This document shows positions 8,324 through 15,667 of a DNA stretch of 64,000 nt, piece after piece. Under the pieces are notes generated by a model. That model ran no database searches. It had not been told where the DNA came from and worked only from the letters and a program-made list of their open reading frames with translations. A program made the position numbers and the translations under genes. The stretch covers positions 454,324 to 518,323 of the forward strand of contig NZ_MSCT01000009.1 of NCBI RefSeq assembly GCF_001921865.1, read 5' to 3'. Position 1 is the stretch's first letter; every line of letters begins with the position of its first letter. Source of the DNA: Pseudomonas chlororaphis. GTDB lineage: Bacteria; Pseudomonadota; Gammaproteobacteria; Pseudomonadales; Pseudomonadaceae.

Positions 8324-9089
8324 GGAAGTGCGCCGCCTTGCGCAGGGTAAGGAGCCAGGGCTCAGGTCGGGGGAAGATCGCCGGCCAGTGCCAGCGCGGC
8401 CGATCGCCTGGGGCCAGGCGCTCGATCAGCATGACGGCCCCGGCAACCGGCATCAGCACAAGGTGCCAGGTCCCGCCCAGCAGCGGCACCAGCATCCAGG
8501 CCCAGCACGAAGCGACGCACCAGGCGCCGTGGGCCGCGCCGAAGGCCAGGCAATCGCGGTCGGCGGCCCAGCCGAAAAGACCGATGCGGCGCAGGCGATG
8601 GCCACGGTTGAGCGCCGCGCGCTGCCACGGGCTGGCGCTCCACAACAGGGCAACCAGCAGCGCAGCGGCCAGCGCCGCTTCGGCCACGCTCAGTTGCAGG
8701 AGCAGGGCGAGCACCATCAGGAGCGGCCCGGCGGCCAGCCACAAGGCGGTGTAGCCCAGCAGGAACACCAGCGCCGCGCGGATGCGCCGGCGCGGCAGGC
8801 TGGACTGCCAGACATGCATGAGCGGCATCGCCAGCAACGGCGGCATCATCGCCAGCAGCATCAAGGCCCAGTCCGCCAGCCTGTGCTGCGCCGGGTTCAG
8901 GGCGAGCTCCGCCTCCAGCGCGGTGGGCCAGCGGGTGAGCAGGGACAGCCCCTCCACGGCGCCGCAGAAGGCGGGCAGGCTGCTGTGCCCAGCGGTGTAG
9001 AGGCACAGGGCCAGACCCAGCCCGGCCGTCGCGAACAGCAACGGCCAGGGCGCCCGGGTGAAGCCGAGCAGGATCGTTCCGAATGGCAT
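8316..9089 (-). CDS. DUF2182 predicted metal-binding integral membrane protein
   Basis: This 257-residue protein has about six membrane helices. It matches the pattern of the DUF2182 family (predicted metal-binding integral membrane proteins, sometimes annotated as copper chaperones). Seen here are a Met-rich helix with MLLAMMPPLLAMPLMHVW (Met77 to His92), a linker SPWQRAALNRG, and the motif GAAHGAWCVASCWAWML with Cys191 and Cys195. The C-terminal helix ends in IERLAPGDRPRW. The gene sits 10 bases after the tyrosinase stop and overlaps the caspase-fold start. Given that position, delivery of copper to the tyrosinase is a reasonable inference. No experimental function is known to me for this subgroup. 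Confidence 0.85.
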   Translation of the reverse strand: MPFGTILLGFTRAPWPLLFATAGLGLALCLYTAGHSSLPAFCGAVEGLSLLTRWPTALEAELALNPAQHRLADWALMLLAMMPPLLAMPLMHVWQSSLPRRRIRAALVFLLGYTALWLAAGPLLMVLALLLQLSVAEAALAAALLVALLWSASPWQRAALNRGHRLRRIGLFGWAADRDCLAFGAAHGAWCVASCWAWMLVPLLGGTWHLVLMPVAGAVMLIERLAPGDRPRWHWPAIFPRPEPWLLTLRKAAHFHD

Positions 9090-9099
9090 GAACCGCGAC

Positions 9100-10578
9100 T
9101 CAGCTGACGGTGCCGCTGCGCTTGAGCACGCTGATGCGCTCCACGGTCACTGGCTTGTCCGCCGAGATCTGCTCGCCCGGGACCAGGGTCACCCGCAGCG
9201 CGTCCGGATCGAAATCGCCGGCATCCGTCAGGCGCTGGGCCAGGTCGGTGATGTCGATCGTATAGCCGAGCCCGTTGCCGCCGTGGCCGCCGTCGGGCCG
9301 CGAGGCGACGTTCAGTCCGAACAGGGTCAGGCTGCCGGCGTGGTACTCGGGGTGCTGCTGCGGATCGCTGTCCTTGGGCAGGTTGATGTACACCTCGAGC
9401 TGAGGCGACGGGGCGGAGCCGCGCACCGATTCCAGTGCCAGGTAGAGGCGGGTTACCGGTTCGCCCGGGGCCGTCGCGCCCATTGCGGCGATACCGGTAT
9501 GGGTGGCGTCGCGGGCGAGGTCGACCTGGGTGCGCACGGGCGCGCCGCCGACGGTGACGACCGAGCGGTTGGCGCCGATCGGTTCGATGCTCTGGTGTTC
9601 CGGCGCACCCATCTTGACCCGTGTCACGGTCTCTACTCCTGGTTTCACCCCGGTACCGATGTTCAAGTCAGCATAGCTGGGGTGCAGTTTGCCCCCCTTC
9701 AAGGTGTCGCGGCCGGAGAACTTCATGCCCGTGGCGCTGCCCGGCACCGGCATGATGAAGCGCCGGTCGGACGGGCCGTCGAGCCAGCGCGGATCGCGGA
9801 CCATGGTCTTGCCCGCGGTGTTCATCCAGGCTTCCCAGAGCCGGTCGACGTTGCAATGGTGCAACCAGAAGATCGGGTCCAGGGCGGCGAGGTAGGGGTC
9901 GGCCATAAAGCCTTCGCCACCGCCAATCAGGCGATGCACGGTGTTGTGCGGGTTGTTCTCCAGGTCGCCGGTCCAGCGCGCGAACTGAGCGAACTTGCCG
10001 GTGACGCCGCCACCGAAACCGATGCTGCCATCGTTGCCGACCTGGAAATCGTTCTCTTGCATCGCCGCCAGGCTGAACGCATCGAGGGAGCTCGGCTGCA
10101 GCTTGCTGAAGCCCTGCCGGCGCGGGTATTTCTTCAGCGGGTTGGGGCCGCCGTCGAACGTGTCCAGCAGGAACGCCTCCGGGGCCCGCCGGGCATTGGG
10201 GTCCTTGCTGTTGAGGTAGTTCCAGTACGGCAGCGCCCAGGCGTCGCCCGTCAGTTCCTTCACCTTGGCCGCGACAATCGCCTCGAAGGCCGCCAGGTAA
10301 CCGCGGTGCCAGGAAAGGAAGTACCAGCTGCCGTGCTGGCACTGGCTGCCGTAGGTGAAGTTGGTCAGGTCCTTGGGTACCGGGTCGGCGTCGCCGAGCA
10401 CCTTCATCTCGACCCAGAGCTGGCGGTCGAAGCCGTGCATGGCGCCGAGGAATTTCCAGCTGTTGTGGTCGGTGATCGGCAGCTTGTCCAGTTCGCGCAT
10501 GGCCAGCGCGTAGTTGTACAAGACCTTGTTGTCCCATCCGGAGCCGAGTGTCGCTACATCCTGTCTAACCGTGGTCAT
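9100..10578 (-). CDS. Tyrosinase / polyphenol oxidase-like type-3 copper protein
   Basis: This 492-residue protein would oxidise mono- or diphenols to quinones at a binuclear copper site. The CuA ligands are visible as His48 (GAMHGF), His82 (QCQHGSW) and His91 (LSWHRGYLAAFE). The CuB ligands are His211 and His215 (NNPHNTVHRLIGG) and the His pair at 240-241 (DPIFWLHHCNVDRLW). The ~190-residue C-terminal part resembles the beta-barrel domain that caps plant polyphenol oxidases (YINLPKDSDP, AGSLTLFGLN, TLVPGEQ). There is no Tat or Sec signal, so it is probably cytoplasmic. It is the first gene of a tight operon with a DUF2182 protein and a caspase-fold protein. Confidence 0.92.
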   Translation of the reverse strand: MTTVRQDVATLGSGWDNKVLYNYALAMRELDKLPITDHNSWKFLGAMHGFDRQLWVEMKVLGDADPVPKDLTNFTYGSQCQHGSWYFLSWHRGYLAAFEAIVAAKVKELTGDAWALPYWNYLNSKDPNARRAPEAFLLDTFDGGPNPLKKYPRRQGFSKLQPSSLDAFSLAAMQENDFQVGNDGSIGFGGGVTGKFAQFARWTGDLENNPHNTVHRLIGGGEGFMADPYLAALDPIFWLHHCNVDRLWEAWMNTAGKTMVRDPRWLDGPSDRRFIMPVPGSATGMKFSGRDTLKGGKLHPSYADLNIGTGVKPGVETVTRVKMGAPEHQSIEPIGANRSVVTVGGAPVRTQVDLARDATHTGIAAMGATAPGEPVTRLYLALESVRGSAPSPQLEVYINLPKDSDPQQHPEYHAGSLTLFGLNVASRPDGGHGGNGLGYTIDITDLAQRLTDAGDFDPDALRVTLVPGEQISADKPVTVERISVLKRSGTVS

Positions 10579-10746
10579 GAATGCACCCTCCCTTGCGGCA
10601 TCAGGTCGGGGCGGTGCCTGTCGCGCCGCCCCCTTCGCAATCCTTTGCCGCTGGCGACTGCATGTTCACGGCGCAACTGCGTTCGTAAGGCCTGCCGTGC
10701 CGAAGCAGGCCTATTGGAAATTGAGTATAGAGGCCCGGAAAAAAGC

Positions 10747-10765
10747 TAATGGCGAATTCCCATTA
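10747..10765. promoter_or_regulatory. Perfect inverted repeat upstream of the tyrosinase operon
   Basis: TAATGG and CCATTA form a perfect 6-base dyad around a 7-base spacer, about 170 bases upstream of the tyrosinase ATG in the 248-base space between the operon and the next minus-strand gene. It could be an operator. A second, hairpin-forming dyad (AGGCCTGC / GCAGGCCT, 10688-10712) lies closer to the gene and could be a leader hairpin or the upstream gene's terminator. Confidence 0.35.
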
Positions 10766-10826
10766 TCCCGATGAACGACATAGGCCCTGTGGTTTCCCGG
10801 CCTGGAGGGACGGCTGATTCGCCCGC

Positions 10827-11144
10827 TCACAAGGCCCGCAGCAGCCGCTGCAATTGCTCATGTTCCCAGATGCTCAAAAGCTTGACCGGGTCGGTGCCGT
10901 AGCGCTGCCAGGCGTCGAGCGTTTCACTTCGGCCGTCGGGCGCGCGGCAGGCTTCGCAGTGGCTCAGGGTCTGGCCATGGTTGACCAGGGTCAGCGTCCA
11001 GCCGTCGGTCTCGAACAGCACCTGGTCGCTGTGGTCGGCCCGCTGCACGCGGTGGCTCGACGGGCCCGGGGTGCGCGTACCCAGGGCCAGATCCCTGAGG
11101 ACCTGGCAGACCTCGCGGGCGGTGAGGGCGGCGGTGCTTGGCAT
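10827..11144 (-). CDS. Hypothetical 105-residue protein
   Basis: This small soluble protein has a recognisable layout but no function I can name. The N-terminal part is MPSTAALTAREVCQVLRDLALG. A central strand-rich segment (QVLFETDGWTLTLVNHGQTL) is followed by a Cys pair (HCEACRAPDG), and the end is helical (SIWEHEQLQRLLRAL). Similar small proteins beginning with a TAREV-type helix are, as far as I know, common in Pseudomonas, but this is recollection. It lies upstream of the tyrosinase operon on the same strand, separated by 248 bases with two inverted repeats, so it is probably a separate unit. It is divergent from the FecI gene. Confidence 0.7.
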   Translation of the reverse strand: MPSTAALTAREVCQVLRDLALGTRTPGPSSHRVQRADHSDQVLFETDGWTLTLVNHGQTLSHCEACRAPDGRSETLDAWQRYGTDPVKLLSIWEHEQLQRLLRAL

Positions 11145-11247
11145 GAGGACGGTCTCGGCTGGGCGGGGGCAGGGTGCTTATTTTGCCAGGGGGCGCGCGC
11201 GCGAAGCGCGGGTTTTTCGCGGGTGCAAATATATGACGCGGCGCATT

Positions 11248-11266
11248 GTAAATGCGAACGGTTATC
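11248..11266 (+). promoter_or_regulatory. Candidate Fur box upstream of the FecI-type sigma gene
   Basis: The 19 bases GTAAATGCGAACGGTTATC match 12 of 19 positions of the consensus GATAATGATAATCATTATC, including the terminal GTTATC half. The site ends 27 bases before the first possible start of the sigma factor gene, where Fur control of iron-starvation sigma genes is normally found. It was scored by eye only. Confidence 0.5.
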
Positions 11267-11292
11267 TTTAGAGTCTGCGGCCTTTCCGTCGC

Positions 11293-11814
11293 ATGACACC
11301 GCAGCGAATGTCGAGCATGACCACCGAAGAGTTGGAACTGGCCTTCAAGACCCATGCGGGAGAGTTGCGCTCGTTTCTGTATCGGCATTTGCGCAATACC
11401 GAGACCGCCGCCGACCTTGCCCAGGAAACCTACTTGCGCATGCTGCGCCAGCCGCCGCGCAAACCGGTGCTGAACCTGCGCGGGTTCATCTTCCGCGTGG
11501 CCCACAACCTGGCCATCGACCACGCCCGCAGCCGGGGCACGCGGGACCAGCATGACCAGGGCATGGCCTATCTCTACGAGGTCACGGGGGAGAGCCCCGA
11601 GCTGTTCGACGTGGTCGCTTCCCAGCGCGAGCTGGCGGCGATGGACGCGGCGCTGCTGCGGCTGCCGGCACAGTGCCAGCAGATTTTCCTGCTGTGCCGC
11701 CTGCAAGGTCTGCCGCACAAGGAGGTGGCCCGGCAACTGGGCGTTTCGGTCAGCACCGTGGAAAAACAATTGGCCACGGCCCTCGACTTTCTCCGCCAAT
11801 GCCTGCACCGTTGA
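11293..11814 (+). CDS. FecI-family ECF RNA polymerase sigma factor
   Basis: This 173-residue sigma factor belongs to the iron-starvation FecI/PvdS-type ECF group and would direct transcription of the downstream TonB receptor gene. Region 2 is seen as LRSFLYRHLRNTETAADLAQ followed by ETYLRMLR and RGFIFRVAHNLAIDHARSR. Region 4 has RLPAQCQQIFLLCRLQGL followed by KEVARQLGVSVSTVEKQLA. Three in-frame ATG codons (11293, 11308, 11317) are possible, and none has a strong Shine-Dalgarno. The FecR gene starts five bases after its stop. A Fur-box-like site lies just upstream. Confidence 0.92.
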   Translation: MTPQRMSSMTTEELELAFKTHAGELRSFLYRHLRNTETAADLAQETYLRMLRQPPRKPVLNLRGFIFRVAHNLAIDHARSRGTRDQHDQGMAYLYEVTGESPELFDVVASQRELAAMDAALLRLPAQCQQIFLLCRLQGLPHKEVARQLGVSVSTVEKQLATALDFLRQCLHR

Positions 11815-11819
11815 CCGCC

Positions 11820-12749
11820 ATGCACGATCAGCCTCTCTCCCACGCCCCCGAACCCGAGGTTCACCGCGTTGCCCATGCCTGGGTGATTCGCCTGACTTCG
11901 GGCGATGCGCAGCCCGCCGACATCGCCGCGGCCCGCGCCTGGTGCGAGCAGGCCCCGGCCCATCAACAGGCCTTCGTCGAGGCCCGGCGGCTGTGGCAAC
12001 TGGGCGGGCAACTGGCCGCGCCGCAAGCCCGGCGTCCGTCGCGCCGGCACTGGGCGCTGGCCAGCGCCGCGGTATTGCTGCTGGGCCTGGGCGTGTTGCT
12101 GGTCCGCCAGAATGCCTGGGATGCCGACTACCGCACCGCGCAAGGCGAGCAGCAACAGATCCAGCTGGCCGACGGTTCGCGCATCACCCTCGACGCGGAC
12201 TCCGCGCTGGATGTGCAATTGACGCCGAACGCGCGGCAGATCGTCCTGCGCAAGGGCGAAGCGCTGTTCGACGTGGCCCACGACCCGGCGCGGCCGTTCA
12301 GCGTGCAAGCGGGGGAGGTGCGGGCCACGGCGCTGGGGACGGTGTACGCGGTGCGCCGCGAGGGGCCGCAGGCGCAGGTCATCGTCGCCCGTGGCCGGGT
12401 CGCGGTCAGCGACGCCGCTTCCCAGGTGGTGTTGCAGGCCGGCGAGGCGGTGGCGCGGCAAGCCGCGGGCCTGGGTGCGAAACACCCGGTCGATACCGAC
12501 AACGCCCTGGCCTGGCGGCACGGGCGGCTGGTATTCGACCAGGCGCCCCTGGCCCAGGTGCTCGAACAGCTCGAACGCTATCGCCCGGGCTTCATGCTGA
12601 TCGGCGACGACCGGTTGCGCGAACTCAAGGTCAGCGGCACTTTCCAGCTCGATCGTCTCGACGAAGGCCTGGCCACGCTGGAGCAGGTGTTCCCGCTGAA
12701 AATCCAGCACTACACCGGCTACCTGACGGTGTTCCGCAGCCGCGGCTGA
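11820..12749 (+). CDS. FecR-family anti-sigma/sigma regulator
   Basis: This inner-membrane protein of 309 residues relays the ligand-occupied state of a TonB receptor to the adjacent FecI sigma factor. The cytoplasmic N-terminal anti-sigma domain ends in the WCEQAPAHQQAFVEARRLWQ motif. One membrane helix follows at about residues 82-98 (LASAAVLLLGLGVLLV). The periplasmic FecR domain begins with QGEQQQIQLADGSRITLDAD and continues with GEALFDVAHDPARPFSV and TALGTVYAVR. ATG 11820 gives the family-like N-terminus; ATG 11799, overlapping the sigma gene, is an alternative. The order sigma, anti-sigma, receptor is the standard cell-surface-signalling layout. Confidence 0.93.
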   Translation: MHDQPLSHAPEPEVHRVAHAWVIRLTSGDAQPADIAAARAWCEQAPAHQQAFVEARRLWQLGGQLAAPQARRPSRRHWALASAAVLLLGLGVLLVRQNAWDADYRTAQGEQQQIQLADGSRITLDADSALDVQLTPNARQIVLRKGEALFDVAHDPARPFSVQAGEVRATALGTVYAVRREGPQAQVIVARGRVAVSDAASQVVLQAGEAVARQAAGLGAKHPVDTDNALAWRHGRLVFDQAPLAQVLEQLERYRPGFMLIGDDRLRELKVSGTFQLDRLDEGLATLEQVFPLKIQHYTGYLTVFRSRG

Positions 12750-12798
12750 ATTATTTTTACGGGTCCGCGCGGCTCGCCCGTCTTTCTTCTCTAAAAAC

Positions 12799-12817
12799 GA
12801 TAATGCTTCGTATTCAT
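12799..12817 (+). promoter_or_regulatory. Candidate Fur-like / receptor promoter site
   Basis: GATAATGCTTCGTATTCAT matches 12 of 19 positions of one strand of the palindromic Fur consensus. It lies 15 bases upstream of the TonB receptor ATG, between fecR and the receptor. It may instead be part of the promoter read by the FecI-type sigma factor. It was judged by eye only. Confidence 0.4.
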
Positions 12818-12832
12818 TAGAGAGGAACCCCG

Positions 12833-15283
12833 ATGCAGCGTCCGCTATTCCCAGGTTTTCAGGGCCGATCCCTGGCACCGGCCCTGAGCCGGATCTCCTT
12901 GCTGTGCGCCCTGGCCCCGGGGCTGGTCCTGGCCGAGCCGGTGCCATTGGAGATCGGCGTCCAGCCCTTGGGCAGCGCGCTCAATCGCCTGGCGGCGCAG
13001 AGCGGCTTGCAGGTGATCTACGACGGCAACATGGTGCAGGGCAAGTCGAGCCATGCGGTCAGCGGCCGCCAGGAACCACGCGACGCCCTCGGGCAGATGC
13101 TCCAGGGCAGCGGCCTGACCTGGCGCGCGACCGGCAGCGCCAGCGTGATGCTGGAAAAACTGCCGGAGCGCGACGGGCCCCTGCAACTGGACGCGACCAC
13201 CATCGGCGGCCAGCAGTTGGGCGAAACCACCGAAGGCACGGGTTCCTACACCACGGGCGTGACGCAGACGGCGACCAAGCTGCCGCTGTCGATTCGCGAG
13301 ACCCCGCAATCGGTGACGGTGGTCACCCGCCAGCAGATGGACGACCACGGCGCGCAGGCGGTCGGTGATGTTCTGCGCAATACCCCGGGCATCACCCAGC
13401 AGGCCTACGACAGCGACCGCATGGAGTTCTCCACCCGCGGCTTCGCCATCACCAACTACCAGTACGACGGCGTCAACCGTATCTACGATGGGGTCTACGG
13501 CGAAGCGGCGACCTACGTCGACACGGCGACCTTCGACCGCATCGAAATCGTCAAGGGCTCCACTGGCCTGATGACTGGTTCGGGCGATCCGTCCGCCACC
13601 GTCAACCTGATACGCAAGAAGCCGACCAAGGCATTCAAGGCCTCGATCAGCGGCACCGCCGGTTCCTGGGACAACTACCGCAGCGAGGGCGATATTTCCG
13701 GCCCGTTGAACGAGTCTGGCAGCGTGCGCGGGCGTGTGGTCGGCGCCTATCAGGACCGCAATTCCTACCTGGACCACTACAGCCAGAAGAAGGACCTGTT
13801 CTACGGCATCCTCGAGGCCGACCTGACGCCGGACACCCTGCTGACCCTGGGGATCGACCAGCAGAGCGTGACGCCGCGCGGCACGTCCTGGACCGGTAAC
13901 CCGACCTACTTCGCCGACGGCGGCCGCACCGATTTCTCCCGCAGCTTCAACCCGGGGGCGGACTGGAGCCGCCGCGATTTCGATTCCGTGACCTATTTCG
14001 CCGCCCTGGAACAGGCGCTGGCCAACGACTGGAAACTCAAGGTCAGCCTCGACCAGAAGACCACCGACCACGATACCCGCCTGGCCTCGGCCAGCGGCGG
14101 CAACCCGGACCGGACCACCGGCGAAGGCATGTTCCTGTATTGGGGCCGTTGGGAAGGCCACCGCGTACAGAACACCGCCGATGTGAATGTCTCCGGGCCA
14201 TTTACTTTGGGCGGCCGCGAGCATGACCTGGTGGCCGGCGTCATGGCTTCCCATTCGCGGCAGACCGGCGCCACCTACGACACCAGCGCGTTCGGCCTGG
14301 TGCCGGGGAGCATCTACGACTGGAACGGCAAGCTGCCGGAACAGGAATTCCCGAAAAACGGCAAGTACCAGCGCACCCAGAGCCAGAACGCGGTGTACCT
14401 GGCGACCCGCCTGCGCCCGACCGACGATCTGTCGTTTATCCTCGGCAGCCGCCTGAGCACCTTCAAGTACGACGAGGACTACCGCTACAACGCCGGCGCC
14501 GGGCTGGACGACACCCACGCCAGCTACAAGGAACATGGAGTGGTCACGCCGTACGCCGGGGTGGTCTACGACCTGGACGATGTCTACTCGGTCTATGCCA
14601 GCTACACCTCGATCTACCAGCCGCAGATCTACAAGGACGATGCCGGCACGACCCTGGCGCCGGTCGAGGGCAAGAGCTACGAAACCGGCCTCAAGGCGGC
14701 TTACCTGGACGGCGCGCTGAACGCCAGCCTGGCGCTGTTCCGTATCGAACAGGACAACGTCGCCGAGTCCATCGGCACCAACCCGATCACCAACGAAGGC
14801 ATCTACAAGGCCATCGACGGCACCACCACCAAGGGCGTGGAGCTGGAACTGGCCGGCGAGCTGCGCAAGGGCTGGAACCTGTCCGCTGGCTACACCTACG
14901 CCCGTACACGCGATGCCGACGAACAGCGGATCTTCGGCTATCCGCTGTCCACCACCCGACCGGAGCACGCGGCGCGGGTCTTCACCACCTACCGCCTGCC
15001 CGGCGTGCTGGACCAGGTCACGGTCGGCGGCGGCATCAGCTGGCAGAGCGGCTACTACGGCAAGATCTACAGCGCCACCGTCGGCGACTACACGCGGATC
15101 CGCCAGGGCGGCTACAGCCTGGTCGACCTGATGTCGCGCTACCAGTACAACGAGCACCTGAGTTTCACCGTCAACGCCAACAACGTCTTCGACAAAAAGT
15201 ACCTGACGGGCCTGGGCAACTTCGACACCACCTACTACGGCGAGCCGCGCAACCTGATGCTCACCACCAAGTGGGATTTCTGA
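12833..15283 (+). CDS. TonB-dependent siderophore receptor with N-terminal signalling (STN) domain
   Basis: This 816-residue outer-membrane receptor imports a ferric siderophore and signals to the FecI/FecR pair encoded just upstream. After the signal peptide (ending near LVLAEP) comes the STN domain at about residues 40-105 (QPLGSALNRLAAQSGLQVIY). The plug follows (IRETPQSVTVVTRQQMDDHG, GFAITNYQYDGV, FDRIEIVKGSTGLMTGSGDP). A beta-barrel then runs to the terminal Phe (MLTTKWDF). The plug and barrel spelling resemble the FpvA/ferripyoverdine and related hydroxamate receptors; the ligand is not proven. The ATG is preceded by GAGAGGAA. A clean hairpin terminator follows. Confidence 0.95.
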   Translation: MQRPLFPGFQGRSLAPALSRISLLCALAPGLVLAEPVPLEIGVQPLGSALNRLAAQSGLQVIYDGNMVQGKSSHAVSGRQEPRDALGQMLQGSGLTWRATGSASVMLEKLPERDGPLQLDATTIGGQQLGETTEGTGSYTTGVTQTATKLPLSIRETPQSVTVVTRQQMDDHGAQAVGDVLRNTPGITQQAYDSDRMEFSTRGFAITNYQYDGVNRIYDGVYGEAATYVDTATFDRIEIVKGSTGLMTGSGDPSATVNLIRKKPTKAFKASISGTAGSWDNYRSEGDISGPLNESGSVRGRVVGAYQDRNSYLDHYSQKKDLFYGILEADLTPDTLLTLGIDQQSVTPRGTSWTGNPTYFADGGRTDFSRSFNPGADWSRRDFDSVTYFAALEQALANDWKLKVSLDQKTTDHDTRLASASGGNPDRTTGEGMFLYWGRWEGHRVQNTADVNVSGPFTLGGREHDLVAGVMASHSRQTGATYDTSAFGLVPGSIYDWNGKLPEQEFPKNGKYQRTQSQNAVYLATRLRPTDDLSFILGSRLSTFKYDEDYRYNAGAGLDDTHASYKEHGVVTPYAGVVYDLDDVYSVYASYTSIYQPQIYKDDAGTTLAPVEGKSYETGLKAAYLDGALNASLALFRIEQDNVAESIGTNPITNEGIYKAIDGTTTKGVELELAGELRKGWNLSAGYTYARTRDADEQRIFGYPLSTTRPEHAARVFTTYRLPGVLDQVTVGGGISWQSGYYGKIYSATVGDYTRIRQGGYSLVDLMSRYQYNEHLSFTVNANNVFDKKYLTGLGNFDTTYYGEPRNLMLTTKWDF

Positions 15284-15311
15284 TGCTTCGAGGGGTAAAC
15301 CCGCGCTGAAA

Positions 15312-15345
15312 AAAAATGCCCGTATCGCAAGATACGGGCATTTTT
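15312..15345 (+). terminator. Rho-independent terminator after the TonB receptor
   Basis: ATGCCCGTATC (15316-15326) pairs perfectly with GATACGGGCAT (15331-15341) around a GCAA loop. The arms are extended by A/T pairs and followed by a T run. The symmetric A and T flanks suit both the receptor gene and the small minus-strand gene that ends at 15386. Confidence 0.9.
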
Positions 15346-15385
15346 CATGGGGTCCGGCTAACGGTATTCGGGGCAGGGGCAAGGC

Positions 15386-15520
15386 TTACTTGGCGGCTTT
15401 GCGCGCCTCTGGCGAGCGCCAGGCCTTTTCTTCCCCTGGACGCTGCACGGTGAGGTAGGCCCTCACGCCCAGGCCCGCCAGACAAAAGACCATGCCTGCG
15501 ATGAATTGAAATGTAGTCAT
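15386..15520 (-). CDS. Small 44-residue single-helix membrane protein
   Basis: A 45-codon frame on the minus strand starts at ATG 15520, directly preceded by a strong GGAGG Shine-Dalgarno, and ends at TAA 15386. The product begins MTTFQFIAGMVFCLAGLGVR and forms one hydrophobic N-terminal helix (residues about 3-24). It ends in a charged tail rich in Arg, Glu and Lys (PEARKAAK). Codon use is typical of the genome. It is convergent with the TonB receptor gene and shares its bidirectional terminator. The function is unknown; small inner-membrane proteins of this form are common. The good ribosome site is the main support. Confidence 0.6.
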   Translation of the reverse strand: MTTFQFIAGMVFCLAGLGVRAYLTVQRPGEEKAWRSPEARKAAK

Positions 15521-15667
15521 GACATACCTCCAAAACAATCAACCGCGGACCATCTCATACAAGCCGCCGGCGAGGCCAGCCGAGGTTGTTACAGGTTGTC
15601 TAAGGAATGCCCGGGCATCGCCTGTTCGAGGGGGCAAAAGGCCGTGGCACAGCGCCAGCGCTCCGGC

